A DNA stretch of 64,000 bases from Malaya genurostris (taxonomy: Eukaryota; Arthropoda; Insecta; Diptera; Culicidae). This document shows positions 44,896 to 56,737 of this stretch, in pieces. The notes below the pieces were generated by a model that made no database searches, was not told where the DNA came from, and was given only the letters and a program-made list of their open reading frames with translations. The stretch is taken from the NCBI RefSeq assembly GCF_030247185.1, contig NC_080572.1, positions 33,154,971 through 33,218,970 on the forward strand, read 5' to 3'. How positions within the stretch are numbered: position 1 is the stretch's first letter; each line of letters opens with the position of its first letter. The position numbers and the translations under genes are program-made.

Positions 44896-45432
44896 TCCAT
44901 AGGGGGGTGGGGGGGTGGTGTCCTTGAAATCGAAAAAATTTTTTTGATGCCTAAAGTCTTAGAATAGCATGAAACGTCGAGATTTAGTGTCATCTCAAAA
45001 CAAATTAGAAAAATTTTGAGTCCCAGAAAGTCGATTTTTCGAAAAAATGTTTTTTTAAGATGACACAAAATCTCGACGTTTCCTGCAATTATAAGACTTT
45101 TGGCATCAAACAATATTTTTCGATTTCGGAAGTTTCAAGTGAACTGCTCGATTCAATCTGAATCAATTGGTGTCAAAAATGAGCCCAAATTATATGTCAC
45201 AAATTATTTAATAAAAAGATAAAAAATGTTTTTATGAGCCTGTTTTGAAGAAAGAGAAAGTGTAAAAAAAAGTTTTTTAGACTAGCAGCACTCTTCTCAA
45301 AGTCAAAAATCAAAATCAAAACTGATCCGAAATTAGTGTCAGAAATTATTTTATAAAAAGATAAAAAAATCATAAGACTATTTTGAAGAAAGAAAAAGGC
45401 ATTATCACACCACTAGGTGGAAGGGCTTTTTA
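44896..45432 (-). repeat. Modular repeat copy with palindrome, cut by the gap
   Basis: On the minus strand it starts with the family 5' end (complement of GCATTATCACACCACTAGG, 45409) and continues with ACACCAATTGATTCAGATTG and an inverted repeat at about 44932-45122, as in the copy at 24898. The part beyond the palindrome is lost in the N gap. Confidence 0.88.
44932..45122. repeat. Palindrome of the modular repeat, second copy
   Basis: GCATGAAACGTCGAGATTTA with GTGTCATCTCAAAA pairs with the complement of TTTTAAGATGACACAAAATC and TCGACGTTTCCTGC. The arms continue outward (GATGCC-AAAGTCTTA on both sides). Confidence 0.85.
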
Positions 45433-45962
45433 ATTTGCACCGAAGTGCAACGTCTTTACTGTCGTGTCGTGTACTGACGAGTCGAAGACGAAACATAAAG
45501 TATATAAATCGGTTATAAGCCCTATGTACAAAATAGGTTCGTAGTAATTTCGTAACCGCGATGCTGGAATAATAACATTAAACCTATGAAAACCGACGCG
45601 TCTGTCATTTTGATAACTAGAAATCGTGATTTAGTTTCACTTGCATACCGCAATTTGCAATAGGTTCTTTTAGTTAAATCAATTACATGTCAGCATCCAA
45701 TCAAATTGAAATTTCATGGCAATCAAACAAAAAACGCAACCGTAGATTAAATGTCTATAGACTACCTCGAACGCAGAACTGTGTTAGTGTAACATAGGGG
45801 TAGAGGGAGCAAAACAAAATTTAAAATCTGGACAACTGATGTTTAAGGTTATGATAAACATGACATTTGTTGGCAACTTTAAGCTGTAGTGCCTTTCTGT
45901 CTGATGGTGTCACACGATCTGATAAACAGCGCCAGAAGTAAAACGGTGCGTATTTCGTATTG
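45433..45962. other. Intergenic DNA
   Basis: Nothing recognised. Confidence 0.45.
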
Positions 45963-46265
45963 AAAAACCTGTTTTAATCCACCTAATGGTGTGTGGGCAT
46001 AATACTATGAATTAAAAAGATTAAAAAACCAGTGTTGAAGACTTATTTTGCATAATACTGCTAATTTCGTATTATACATTTAAATTTAAGTTAGTGAAAT
46101 TTGATTCAATCATAGAAAATGATGTGAGCTCCATTTAAAACATTTTGACAACTATTTCCGGTATTTCCGGAACCGAAAACTGAAAACAATTTCACATAAT
46201 TTCCAAATTTCTGCATCTTTGATTTAAATGGCTGTTTGAAATAAATCCGGTTTAACCGAAAACAG
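45963..46265 (+). repeat. Modular repeat, 5' fragment
   Basis: AAAAACCTGTTTTAATCCAC and CTAATGGTGTG mark the 5' end; a CATTTAAATTTAAGTTAGTG stretch matches 17770. The 3' part is absent. Confidence 0.7.
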
Positions 46266-46332
46266 TTTGTATGTATATATGTGTGAAGTCACCATCAGTT
46301 CAAGGCATTACCAGTATGCGGGTAGACTTACA

Positions 46333-46586
46333 GTAGAGCCGAATTTATTATCAGATAGCTTTCATATAACTGCTGTTAAAAAGCCTAAAATGGGTTTTGA
46401 AGACCCGGCGCCTTCCCGCAAGAACATCCGGCCATATAATAAAGAATTTCGCTATACCAGCTTAAACCCGTCTGATGATTTGTTTGGGTGGGTGCGTCTT
46501 ACTCATTTCAGACCTTCAGGGAGAAACACAAAGCTTCTCCCACGTGACTTAGGTTGGCAATCCACTCCATCGTCCAGTATTTCACT
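46333..46586 (+). CDS. Exon-like open segment of unknown function
   Basis: Open for 84 codons: EPNLLSDSFHITAVKKPKMG, FEDPAPSRKNIRPYNKEFRY, TSLNPSDDLFGWVRLTHFR and PSGRNTKLLPRDLGWQSTP. It is GC-richer than its flanks, preceded by ACTTACAG and followed by GTAAGAT, which could be splice sites, although the pyrimidine tract is weak and the exon end (CTT) is not typical. The frame also stays open to 46635. No family recognised; a retroelement fragment is equally possible. Confidence 0.3.
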
Positions 46587-46635
46587 TGTAAGATACCCTG
46601 ATGCACTCCCTGCTCCTTCCCGTTGTAGAAACTGA

Positions 46636-46805
46636 CGTCGGATTTGGATATTTTTTATGACTATCAATCCTGTATTGTTGAGTTTGGTTTTATGAAAAAT
46701 CTAATATAAGTTAATTTGGTCAAAGACTATCTTGATCTGCAAACTAGAAAAATTTATTAGACAAAGAAAAGAATTCACTATTCATCACAGGGTTACTTAT
46801 GAACA
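46636..46805. other. Short intergenic DNA
   Basis: Nothing recognised. Confidence 0.4.
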
Positions 46806-47085
46806 AAAACCATTTTAATCCACCTAGTCGTGTAATGATGCATTTCTCATATTACTTAAATTTTATTATAATTTTTATTTGAGCTTAAGCTTTCGAAAAC
46901 CGGTCAAGCTATCTCTGAGAAAAATGAATTACATTTTTTGACACATACTCATACTCATACATTCACACATACATTGCTCAGCTGAACTGTGTCGAATGGT
47001 ATAGAGCACTTGGTCCTCCGGGGCAATTTTCACTTGTCAATTTTTCATGTGATTGCATAAACTTTATATATGAGTAAGACAATAA
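46806..47085 (+). repeat. Modular repeat, short copy with one internal module
   Basis: AAAACCATTTTAATCCACC start, one module (GGTCAAGCTATCTCTGAG), ACACATAC run, CTGAACTGTGTCGAATGG, and the end TTATATATGAGTAAGAC. The 3' hairpin is degraded. Confidence 0.85.
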
Positions 47086-47461
47086 GTATAGTTTCGTAGA
47101 ATAGAATCGTTATCATGATTTTGTGATAATACAAACAAATTAAATAGAAGAGAATAACAAGGATGGCAAATACTACAAGTGGTCCCATATGCTAATGACG
47201 GTTTATCTATATTAACTTTTTTTTAAATTATTTTCTGATAAGATGGAACGATGGCGGCTGTAATAATGTAAAATAGTAAAAAAAAGGTTGCCAATTACAT
47301 TATAATACACGCTACCTCTAAAAAAGTAACTGTCATTTTCATATTCGATTTAAAAACTTTTTCGTATGGTTGCGCTTTAATTTCTTATGATTTTCATATA
47401 CAGATTTTCAATACAGAATTTTAGTCTTTCGATGTAGATTTACAGATTTTTCTCCAGGAAA
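47086..47461. other. Intergenic DNA
   Basis: Nothing recognised. Confidence 0.45.
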
Positions 47462-48909
47462 ATATAGATTTGAATGTGGCAATCCTGAACACTATAAGAA
47501 ATTGAACAGAGCACGTTGTGTTCTTCGTTCGAAAGGCGGTGATGTTTTCTACTTCCGTACCAGCAGGTAGCGGTTTTACAACGTCATTTTGTGTGACGGT
47601 TTGAAAGTTTCGAAATTTATAGTTGCGGAACCGGAAGTAGGATCTGAATGAAATTGCACAGTATCTTTTAAGACATTGAGAGCTTTCATTTGAATCAAGA
47701 TTTGTGAAAATCAGTTAAACTGTTGTTGAGAAAACAAAGAGAGATCAGTTTTAGGAGCTTTCCTTCACTATTATCGGTGTCGAAACCGGGGACTAGTAGT
47801 CCCAAAGTAGGTTTATTTGTCCACCAACTAAAACGGTCTGCCGACTCGATGGAATTACAAGTAAGTTTTATGAAAATTTGCACCTCATTTCGCCATCACG
47901 TGTGAAAAACTACTACCGGTCGTCGAGCTGAGCCGAATTGTATATGACAAAAGTCATGAGAGAAAGGCAAAAAGTGATACTGAAAGAATAATAAAATTTC
48001 AATGGATTGGAGTTCATTCCAAAAAACATACATCGAAATTTTTTGCTTCGCGATGTGTATAAATTTTTCTCAGTCGGTAATGTAGTAATATCGTCAATGA
48101 AAATAACAAATAATATTAGGTTTGATGTGATAAATAATTATTATTATGACAATAATGACAATATTTAACATCTAGTAACAGCAATAACGCTGTGACCCAG
48201 AGATGGCGTGACCGATTATCACAAACATAGATTCAAACAGAAGGTATTATAGTCTCATAGCTTGCTATTAAATTTTATCTTTATCCGACTTCCGGTTCCG
48301 GAATTACAAGGCGATATGAGCAAATCTATGAAAAAATGCGCACTAAATTTTCTCTGAAATTTCTTGACCGATTTTTACAAACTAAGATGAAAATCAAATT
48401 CTTTAAAAAGTCCCCGAAAAGTTGATTCAAATCCGACTTTTAGTTCCGGTATTACTGCGCGATAAGTGAAAAAATTATAATTTTATAAGAATTCTGTCAA
48501 AAGTGATGGCAAAACGAGGTGCAAATTATTATAAATTAATATTATACCTTGTTAGTTAGTAGATAAATCTACTTTGGGACTACTAGTACCAGGTTTCCGT
48601 TTCCGAGTGCACCAGTAATAGTGAAGAGAAGCTCCGAAACCAGAACTCACTTCGGCAACGTTGAAACCGATTTTCACGAATCATAATTCAAATTAATGCT
48701 CTTAGTGTCTCAAAAGATACTGTGCAATTTCATCCAGATCCGACTTCCGGTTCCGAAATTATAGGGAAATGAGTATCAAAACTTTCAAACCGTCATACAA
48801 AATGATGCAATATCGGTACGTGCTGGTACGAAAGAAAAAAAAGGCCTTGCACACAGCGTGCTTTGTTCAATTTCTTATATCGTGCAGGGTTTCCACCTTT
48901 AAATCTATA
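47462..48909. repeat. Large inverted duplication, arms about 430 bp
   Basis: The left arm, 47462-47900, is the diverged reverse complement of the right arm, 48502-48909. Anchors: ATATAGATTT at the outer ends, AAGAAATTGAACA-AGCACG, TACTTCCGTACCAGCA against the complement of GTACGTGCTGGTACG, AGGAGCTTTCCTTCACTATTA, GTCCCAAAGTAG, and TTGCACCTC at the inner ends. The roughly 600-bp spacer contains modules of the modular repeat. No coding capacity. Confidence 0.87.
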
Positions 48910-49204
48910 TCAACTTGACATAACTGTTTACAAATTGAAAAGGTGATGGTAGTTTGGAACCAAAGAAAGTTTTTGATTTTATTCATGTTTGAAAAAAAAA
49001 TATCTTGACAGAATCTTCTAGTGATGTTTATGAAAATATATGTAATATGAGAAATTTCCTGAGAATATATCTACAGAATGTGCTTCGTTTTTACCACTGA
49101 AAGTTTTTGAGTTATATTTCTTTACATTGAGTTGGAGTAAAATTAAATAGAAGACCATCAAAGATTATAAGACCATCAATTAGAATCTAAGTTTGTGAGA
49201 ATCT
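48910..49204. other. Intergenic DNA
   Basis: Nothing recognised. Confidence 0.4.
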
Positions 49205-49237
<33 letters not shown>

Positions 49238-50235
49238 TTTTGAACTATTACATTTATTACACTACATATAAATGGTTTACAATATTCACCTACATACTAG
49301 TATTATTTCTACGACAAAGCTGAGCTTGACATAGAAAGGTTCGCAGTATTGATTGTAAGGGCACATTATTCGAATGACTAAACTGTATTTTGCATAATTT
49401 CTTCTTGTATGTCTTTGTAAAAATTATTTCTTGGTTCGTAATTGACGGCTAGGTATACAAAAATGCGATAATAATGGAGCAGATTGAATGCGTTGAGAGA
49501 TAATATTGCTGATAAAATAAAGCATTGCAAAGTCGCGACGTTCTTTAAGTGTTTGTATATTGATTAGCATGCAGCGTGCTTCATATGATGATAGAGGAAA
49601 TACTGGCCAGTTTAATTTACGAAGTGCATATAAAAGAAATTGTATTTGAATCGATGCGTTCTTCGTGAATTATATTATATGAATTCCATCCTAAGCTGCA
49701 ATATTCCAAAATGGGTCCGACATATGTACTATATAGCAATTTTATAGTATATGGGTCTTAAAAGTTATGATTGAAGCGTTTGATAAAGCCTAGCATACCA
49801 TTCGCTTTATTGATTATTGTATTGGAATGTTCCACAAATGTTAGCTTGGAGTCCAAGATTACACCTAAATCTCGAACAATTTTACCTTTTTGTAAAGAGT
49901 TTCTACGTGGTTGCTAGCGTCCTTTGCGTTTAGAGTGAATGTCACAAATTCTAGGAGATTCGTTGTAGTTGAGTGGTCTTCGAAAAAGCCATACTGTTAA
50001 CATAGTTTAGTTGGTGAAAAAATTTTTCGTTTACAATTTTTCTCAATAATTTTAGAATGCAAGAAATAATGGCTATTCCATGGTAGTCCCGAAAGTTATA
50101 TTTGCACCTGATTTAAATATTGGTACAAGAAAATATGTTTTCCATGCTTTAGGATAAGTACATTTATTAAGTAATAAGTTAAAAAGATGTTGTAGTGGTA
50201 GTGTAAGTTCTTCAGCAAGATTTTTCAAGAATATT
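49205..50235 (-). pseudogene. Jockey-superfamily LINE relic (RT), 3' end with (AAAT)n tail
   Basis: On the minus strand, broken frames read AEELTLPLQHLFNLLLNKCT and YPKAWKTYFLVPIFKSG (RT start). Then comes a degraded central part, then VRDLGVILDSKLTFVEHSN, NKANGMLGFIKRF and LLYSTYVGPILEY (C-terminal RT blocks). Downstream is an AT-rich tail ending in an AAAT microsatellite (complement of 49205-49240), a common LINE 3' tail. The palm with the catalytic Asp pair is missing. A SINE abuts its 5' side. Confidence 0.8.
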
Positions 50236-50240
50236 ATCAT

Positions 50241-50362
50241 ATTGTTCATGTCATTCGTCTCGGCGAGCCAGAGAAGCTTTCTGACTCTATGTGCGGGGTT
50301 GGGGATCGAGCCCGGGTGGGCTGCGTGAAAGGCATCAACTAACCCATCACGGTATACCCGTT
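50241..50362 (-). mobile_element. tRNA-derived SINE, diverged second copy
   Basis: Complement starts ACGGGTATACCGTGATGGG and contains GGCTCGATCCC (B box) and CCCCGCACATAGAGTCAG, matching the SINE at 30517-30669 at about 85 percent by eye. No clear duplication. Confidence 0.85.
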
Positions 50363-50389
50363 CGTTGTGAATGAATATGTTTTCATTTT

Positions 50390-50680
50390 TTTGCGTATCA
50401 CCCTGTATCTTCAGAACCGGAAGTTGCATCGCGATGAAATTCAATAGTAGGCTACGGAACCAGGAGACCTTTGAATTGAATCTAAGTCTGTGAAAATCAG
50501 TTCTGCCATCTCCGAAAAAAGTGAGTGCATATTTTTGTTACATACATACACACATAGCCAGACATTTGCTCAGTTCGCTGAATGGAATCGAATGGTACAT
50601 GCATTCGGCCCTTCGAGCCTCGATTGAATAGTCGATTTTCACAGGGATTGCACAACCTTTTCATATGAGTAAGGCAAAAC
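50390..50680 (+). repeat. Modular repeat, 3' part
   Basis: CACCCTGTATCTTCAGAACC, a module ending GCCATCTCCGAAAAAAGTG, the ACATACATACACACAT run, GTTCGCTGAATGGAATCG and the end ATATGAGTAAGGCAAAA. Confidence 0.85.
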
Positions 50681-51937
50681 AGAATAAACAAATAGTTGGT
50701 GCTTTTACCAACTCTAGTATGTCATCGGTGTATTACCACTTGGTCCGGTGGGTAAAATGCAATCATCATGATTAAGCTTTTTGGTTGCTCTGTTCTGATT
50801 AATTTTTAATTAAGAGATCAAATTTGGAAAAGTTTAATTACCATTTACATATGAAACGATGGTTTCATTTTTTTGAGGGTGGATGTTTGTGGTTTCTGTT
50901 GCAATTACACAAAAAAGCCGCTTAAAGTTTGATTTTGCAGTTGGTTTATTTAATTGAGTGGAAATACCAAATGCTCTGTACATGCAGCCACCGAAGCCAC
51001 ATGAGATATGATCTGATCAGATGTGGTGAAGGAAAATCTTTCAACTAGTTGATTATAAACAATCTTTTTTTATATATCATTTATTTTACCCCGGCTCCAA
51101 CCATTTTAGTCGTTCACCGGGGAGATAATCAATCTTCATCGGCATATATGTTCTAAATATACCAGTATCGACTCTCAAGTAACAGACAGTTGGCTAAATA
51201 TGGCAAAATGAACAAGTTAATTTATTACAAATGAACTATCGCGCTTCAAACTATGTTAGTGAAATGTAAGCATTTAAAGAGTCAGAAATAGATTGATTTC
51301 AACGAAGATGGATTTTATGCAAATAAATTTATAGATACCCGCTTTTCTAACGAAGCACCGCAGTGTATCAATAAGACGTAATTAAAAACAATATTGTATC
51401 GTTTGAAACAGATCACGATACTGGCTGTATATGTAAAAGAATAATTCTAACTGCCTTTTATCATAATTGCATGATTATCAAAGCACCACAACAGAACCAT
51501 TCCATGTCGGAGTCGGTTAGTTCGCCAAATAAACTACTATGCAAACAATTGTTGTTCGGTGCAGTATAAATGGTGTCGTAAACCTACCAGCGAAAAAAAA
51601 TGAAACCCGTGAAAACACATGTGTGTATAATTTCCGCTGGGAGAATCGGGTTAGCTACATGCAAATGAGTCTCTCGAGTAGATGCTTCGGCGTGTGTTCC
51701 CTGATTGGGTGAATAACATGCAGCTCCAGTTTCAACCGCTGCCATCAATTATGCAGTACACATATAATCCATACCCTTTGCTCCTGTCACATATTCTGTT
51801 GCGTTAGCGTCCGGTAGAGGGACGGTAATAGGGCGGTGATTATACTTCCTCTTCGGTAACCACGACACGCAGCTCGTTAACAATTTTATCCATTTGTTGA
51901 AACAATCAAATAAAATTTTAAACAAGCCAGTTCTCAC
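50681..51937. other. Intergenic DNA; SINE/LINE 3' end piece at 51065-51131
   Basis: Only the minus-strand piece at 51065-51131 (complement: CCCCGGTGAACGACTAAAAT, GGTTGGAGCCGGGGTAAAA, then A/T-rich tail) is recognisable; it repeats at 53306-53369 on the plus strand. The rest is unassigned. Confidence 0.45.
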
Positions 51938-52240
51938 CCTGTTCGGCAGATAAAAGATGCACCGTCAAATAAGTGGGTGCGATGATGGAAAGCGGATCGG
52001 TATTTTCCAGCAACGATGTTATTCGAATTAAAATGCAGATGATTCGGCTCCGACGACTGCACATTTGCCGCCCAATGATACTGCCACTCGTCAGCTCTGA
52101 ATTTTTTTCGCAGAGCTCCAAACGTAGTTGCATTTTTGGGTTGTTGTTTGCGGAGGAATTGACTACGAAAAATTGCATTCCGATATGTATGCGGTTCTCT
52201 CCGGATAGATAAAAGGGGTAACAAAGCGGATGAAAGGAGT
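51938..52240 (-). CDS. Exon-like open segment, 303 nt, minus strand
   Basis: The acceptor CCTATGTTCTCTTCAG precedes it and the donor GTGAGAAC follows, both strong. The length is divisible by 3. One frame (phase 1-1) reads SFHPLCYPFYLSGENRIHIG, MQFFVVNSSANNNPKMQLRL, LTSGSIIGRQMCSRRSRII, then IAPTYLTVHLLSAEQ. A second frame (phase 2-2) is open too: FLRKQQPKNATTFGALRKKF and FRADEWQYHWAANVQSSEPN. I cannot decide between them and know no family. It is clearly GC-richer than its surroundings. Confidence 0.35.
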
Positions 52241-52265
52241 CTGAAGAGAACATAGGATGTGGCAC

Positions 52266-53107
52266 AATTTGGTTTTAAATAAATAAGCGAAATTCCAATA
52301 AAACTGAATTGCTATGCATTTCTACTGGACACGTGGAATTTGCGGTAGGTACGAAACTTGTTTTTGATTTTCACGAAGTATGCGATATAATAGCGACCGT
52401 TATCAACAGCTGAAAAAAGAAACTACTGCTCATTCAGCTGCATTTTTGAAGAAGAATTGTTAAGTGTAGAGAGAAATCTTAGATGGAAAAGTTTTACAAA
52501 GAGTTGAAATTAAGCAAATGATGATCATATTCTACTGATTGAGAGGTGCTCATTGATTTTGACTGTTACTTTGCATTTAGATTAAAGGTCGGATCACCGA
52601 AAGACCATTTTTGGTTCGATCATGCTTAAAACCTGATAAAATTCAAATTGGAAAGAAAACCAAAAATGTGCATCAAACTACTTGTTACAAGCTCGAAAGC
52701 TAAGGCACTCAAAAATTGATTCGCATTTAAACCTACATAATAACAAAGGGCATGAAAAGCTAACAACGATTTGAACAGTCAGTTTACGGGAAAGTCTTGC
52801 AACCAACTGTTGTGATACGAATCCTTCGATAGCTTCTTGATTTACTCAATGCGCATGCTTCTGTCTTCGTATTTTGAAGATTCATTCATTCTCCGTGGAT
52901 GTTGTTCGAAAATTATTCATTCGCAAGGTATTCACTCGAGATAAACGATTTGTCGCGCGCTCGTTGTTTGAATACAATATTTTCCAGTTATCGACGAATG
53001 TTTTTTTTGTAAACTAATTTCAGTAATATAGTACAAAGATATGCATTTCTGTTTAATTTCCAAAAAAATGATGGAGTTCTTAATACGTTTACGTCCTTGA
53101 TTGGTAG
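52266..53107. other. Intergenic DNA
   Basis: Nothing recognised. Confidence 0.45.
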
Positions 53108-53720
53108 TTTTGCCTTTCTCATAAAGAAACTCTATGCAATCAACGGTAAAACTGAATTCCTAATCAAAACCCAGAAGGTTGAGTGTTACATACCATGCGA
53201 ATCAGTTCGTCAGAATCAGATAATGCCTATGTAGTTATGTGCGTGTGGGTTTTGTATATGTATGTGCATGCGTGTGTTCATAATGATACAATAAAATCAA
53301 AATGGACGTTTCCCCGGTGAACTACCAAAATGGTTAAAGCCGGGGTAAAATAAATAATATAAAAAAAAATTGACATATGAGTGCCTCCGAAAGAAGCAGT
53401 CAAAATTTTACGTGAAAGTGTGTTAAAACTTTCAAACTGTCATTTAAATTGATGGTGAGAAAAAACTCTTAAAATTCTTACAATTATACTCAAAACGTTT
53501 TAAATATGTAAGCCTTATTGGTTGATGACCAACCGAACCAATTTAGGTTGTATCGGTCCACAGTTTCCGATTCCAAAATTACCGAAAAGTGTTCAAAACT
53601 GCAAAAGATACCTCACATCGATTTCTAGGAGATGTCTGAACAAATTTTCAAAAACTTAGATGCAAGATTCCTATTGATTTTTACACAGATCCAACTTTTA
53701 ATTTCTTTATTGAAAGAATC
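53108..53720 (-). repeat. Modular repeat copy, minus strand, interrupted
   Basis: Starts TTTGCCTTTCTCATAAAGAA, continues with CCATGCGAATCAGTTCGTC and a GTGTGTG-type run. A foreign 3'-end piece (53306-53369) is followed by weakly matching modules to about 53720. Confidence 0.7.
53306..53369 (+). repeat. Retroelement 3'-terminus fragment with A-rich tail
   Basis: CCCCGGTGAACTACCAAAAT, GGTTAAAGCCGGGGTAAAA and an AT-rich tail. Inverted counterpart at 51065-51131. Type (SINE or LINE 3' end) undecided. Confidence 0.55.
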
Positions 53721-53884
53721 AATGTCATGAAAAAAAAGATTCAGCGAAAAATAAAGCAAATCTTCAAAACAGCTCTCAAAACTATTCCAATCAAGAGGTC
53801 ATACCTACTTGTTTTCATGCAATAATCAAGGAAATATTTCAAAGACTGCTGATTGTAAATATTATTTTTAGGTATTGTTGCGAG

Positions 53885-54050
53885 ATGGTCGGGTTTCGAG
53901 TACAAATACCCAAATACAACTTGTACCCGACGGGTTCATTTTCAAAGGGTACGGGACTTTTTTCGGATTCGGATCGGGTACGGGTAAAAGTTTTATATTT
54001 TCGATCGAATACGGGTCGTGTTCGGATTTGAAAAAATGCCTACCCGTCCA
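53885..54050. repeat. CGGGTA-rich degenerate minisatellite
   Basis: TCGGGTTTCGAGTAC, ACCCGACGGGTTC, TCGGGTACGGGTAAAAG and ATACGGGTCGTG show a recurring CGGGT motif on both strands, unlike the AT-rich flanks. Confidence 0.55.
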
Positions 54051-54062
54051 TCTATTGTATTG

Positions 54063-54378
54063 TTGTCTTTCTCTATAGAAAGGATATAGAATTGCTGGAA
54101 AAGCCTACTTATGATTAGAACCCCGGAGACCCTTAGTGTTATATATTATTCGACTCAGCTCGGTGAAATCTGAAATGATGTAACGGACAAATCTCACAAT
54201 TTCCAAAGAAAAACGATTGAATTCAAATGATATAAATGGCACTTTCCTTTCCAGAAATGTCACTATTTGTAAATACTGATGCACGTCGCGCCAGTCTGAA
54301 TAAATCCAAATGAATTTGGAGGTTTTTTCAATTACCAGAGAGAGACATTATCACATCACTAGGTGAATTAAAAAAAAA
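54063..54378 (-). repeat. Modular repeat, minus strand, short copy
   Basis: Starts TTGTCTTTCTCTATAGAAAGG (20-21 bp hairpin region), then CCCCGGAGACCCTTAGTG and TTCGACTCAGCTCGG, and ends with the complement of the family 5' end (ACATTATCACATCACTAGG). Most modules are missing. Confidence 0.8.
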
Positions 54379-56737
54379 TTCTCTAAGTGTCCTTCGAGTC
54401 CTGGAGAATCGTTTTGGTATAGATGCCTTAATACCAAGATAAATTTATTTATGTCTTTACTTTTATTTTAAATAGTTGATCTGACAAGGCATTTGTGTAA
54501 TAGCACATAAGTAACAAAACTATGGAACTCAATACGAAAGATTCCTGTAAAATACCATCAAATTAGTTGTATCACAAAACATTCATAATATAACGACAGA
54601 AATAAATTTGGAACTTGGAAAATTAAATAAATGAAAGGCACAAAAAAAACGAGTGTGATTGGAATCTGAGCAGAGTATCATTAAATCACAATGTACGTCC
54701 TTTCATCGGCTGTACCATAGAGGCAGACATCTGCTTGACAAATATAGTTGCACTAACTAGACATGTGCGCCGCCGCCTCCGATAGTTTCGACACACCGCC
54801 AATTCACGAAAAAGATGATCAACGCGCCGGTTATCACATTTTAATCAAGCCGCCGATTATGTTACATCAGCCGAAAAAATTATTTTATCAATGTGGAAAA
54901 TTGTTCACAGTTTTCATGAAAATTCATTGAAAATTAATCACTAAAGCATTTTCCGCCTACTTATACTGAAAATCGGTACTAGCGACGTCAACCGAAGTCA
55001 ATACCATTTGATGCAAAGTCTATTTTTTGTCTTTATTTCAAAGGTTTTGAGCTATTGGCACATTATCGCCAAACTGAATTACCGGTAGCGATGCCTGCAA
55101 ATGAAAAATGGATCCAAAAATGGAGGGTTCTTCCGAAAATTTTCATATCGGCAGTAGTATTTATTTCGTTTATTCAATAGTACAAAAAGATATCAACAAT
55201 AAACGAAGAAAATCGATTTCAAAGTGATTACTACTAGTTTTTTGTGTAAACTACGATTAAACATGTAAAATCTTCAGAAATGTGTGAAACTGGGTAAGGT
55301 TAGGTTTTTTCAGATCAACATTTTTTTGAACAGAAACCAGTGTAATGTTGATTTCTCGAGCCCTAGAATGTATAGCGATCGAGTACCATTTCTTTGGATT
55401 TTGACTTTATTTGTTATTTCCGGGCATTCGAAAAATGGTATTGAACTAAGTTTAAAGCCCCATTCTAAATAAACGCAGACCCTGTCAGCTTGGAGTGAAG
55501 CCAATCTTCAGTTCAGCAACGCCATCGCACGGCATCACATTCAACATATCATGTCAATTGTATGGGTGCGCAACCCTGCTATTTTGGCGCGCACGAATTT
55601 GACATTTTTCTCCCCTACTTCTATGTATAAGATTCGATGCGGGCTCGTCTGGGGGCGACATGCTCGCAAAAAAGGATGTTGCCAATGATTTGTTCGGGAA
55701 ATGTGAGAGCTGGATATCTTGTTAATATGATGTCTTTGATAAACGTTAGTTCTCGCACAATACATTAAGATCAACGTTACCAACTCAGAGTAAAAACATT
55801 TTCTACTACTTCTACTATGATTTTTCGAATGCATTTACCCGTTTTTAAAAGAAATCGTTAAAAATGTGAAGTAATTGAAAATTTTCCTGCCGATTTGGCA
55901 GCTTTTACTGAAAAAATCATCTTTAAACAAGCAGCGCCTCTACATTTCATTTTGGCTGGTTCGCCTCTAAGAAATATTTTTAAATGTCGTTATGTTATAA
56001 ATAGTTTGTATAAAAATAGACTGATGTTTGACAGAATTTTGAAAATTTTTCTTATTTTTCATTAAACCACGCGATATAAGTAAAATACACATTACGCACA
56101 GAATAATAATGCTTGTCTACGAAAATTCCAGATTACTTACTTATTAGGTGAGAAATACATTTTTAGTTACTGCAACTCAGGCTTTTGATAAAACTGTTTT
56201 CTAATCAGATTTGTATGTTTGTATGAAATGAATGTTATAGTAATCAGTGATATCGGGTGTTAATTTGATATCATTTTTGATATCTGAATAAATTTGAGCG
56301 CAAGAAATAGGTATATTCATTTTTTTCCATTCATTGGCCTCCAATTAAAACAGTAGCTTTAGTAGTCTGATCTAAAAACGCGAGAGATTTGAAAAATAGT
56401 TCCGAATAAAACTTTATATTTATTGCTCATGATAAAAAACCCTTTATATATGAATGATATATTTATTTAAACAATAGTCGACCATCTCCAGTAGATCGAG
56501 AAAATAATAAAATAGAGAAATTATCCGGTGTGAATCATTATTAAAATTAATAATATGTTTATAACTGATTACTCCGAATCGCGCCGCCTCCGCCCCCCAT
56601 TATGAACTTGAGCAGAAGATTGTAAATGAGATCTCTTTTGAACAATGGATAGCTACTGATAGATGCAATCTAGAAATCTCAACAACACCAGTTGTAGCAT
56701 ATTTAACAGAAAAAACTAGAAAAAGCTCATGACTATA
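54379..56737. other. Intergenic DNA
   Basis: No supported gene. GC-rich spots GCGCCGCCGCCTCC (54770) and GCGCCGCCTCCGCCCC (56582) are about 1.8 kb apart and may be the ends of a larger element, unproven. 55480-55800 is GC-richer (TTTTGGCGCGCACGAATTTG) and repeat-like. Confidence 0.4.

Noticed and set aside
44346..45113. Long frames across the N run
   Set aside because: They exist only because N codons are not stops; the gap has no sequence.
46267..46332. Upstream extension of the 46.3-kb open segment
   Set aside because: The first residues fall in AT-rich DNA of the modular-repeat fragment and lack coding character.
50073..50444. 123-residue minus-strand frame
   Set aside because: It runs through three different repeats (modular repeat, SINE, LINE RT) and is a chance chimera.
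54770..56600. One large element bounded by GCGCCGCC motifs
   Set aside because: Only the short GC motifs match, in the same orientation; no TIR or duplication was found.
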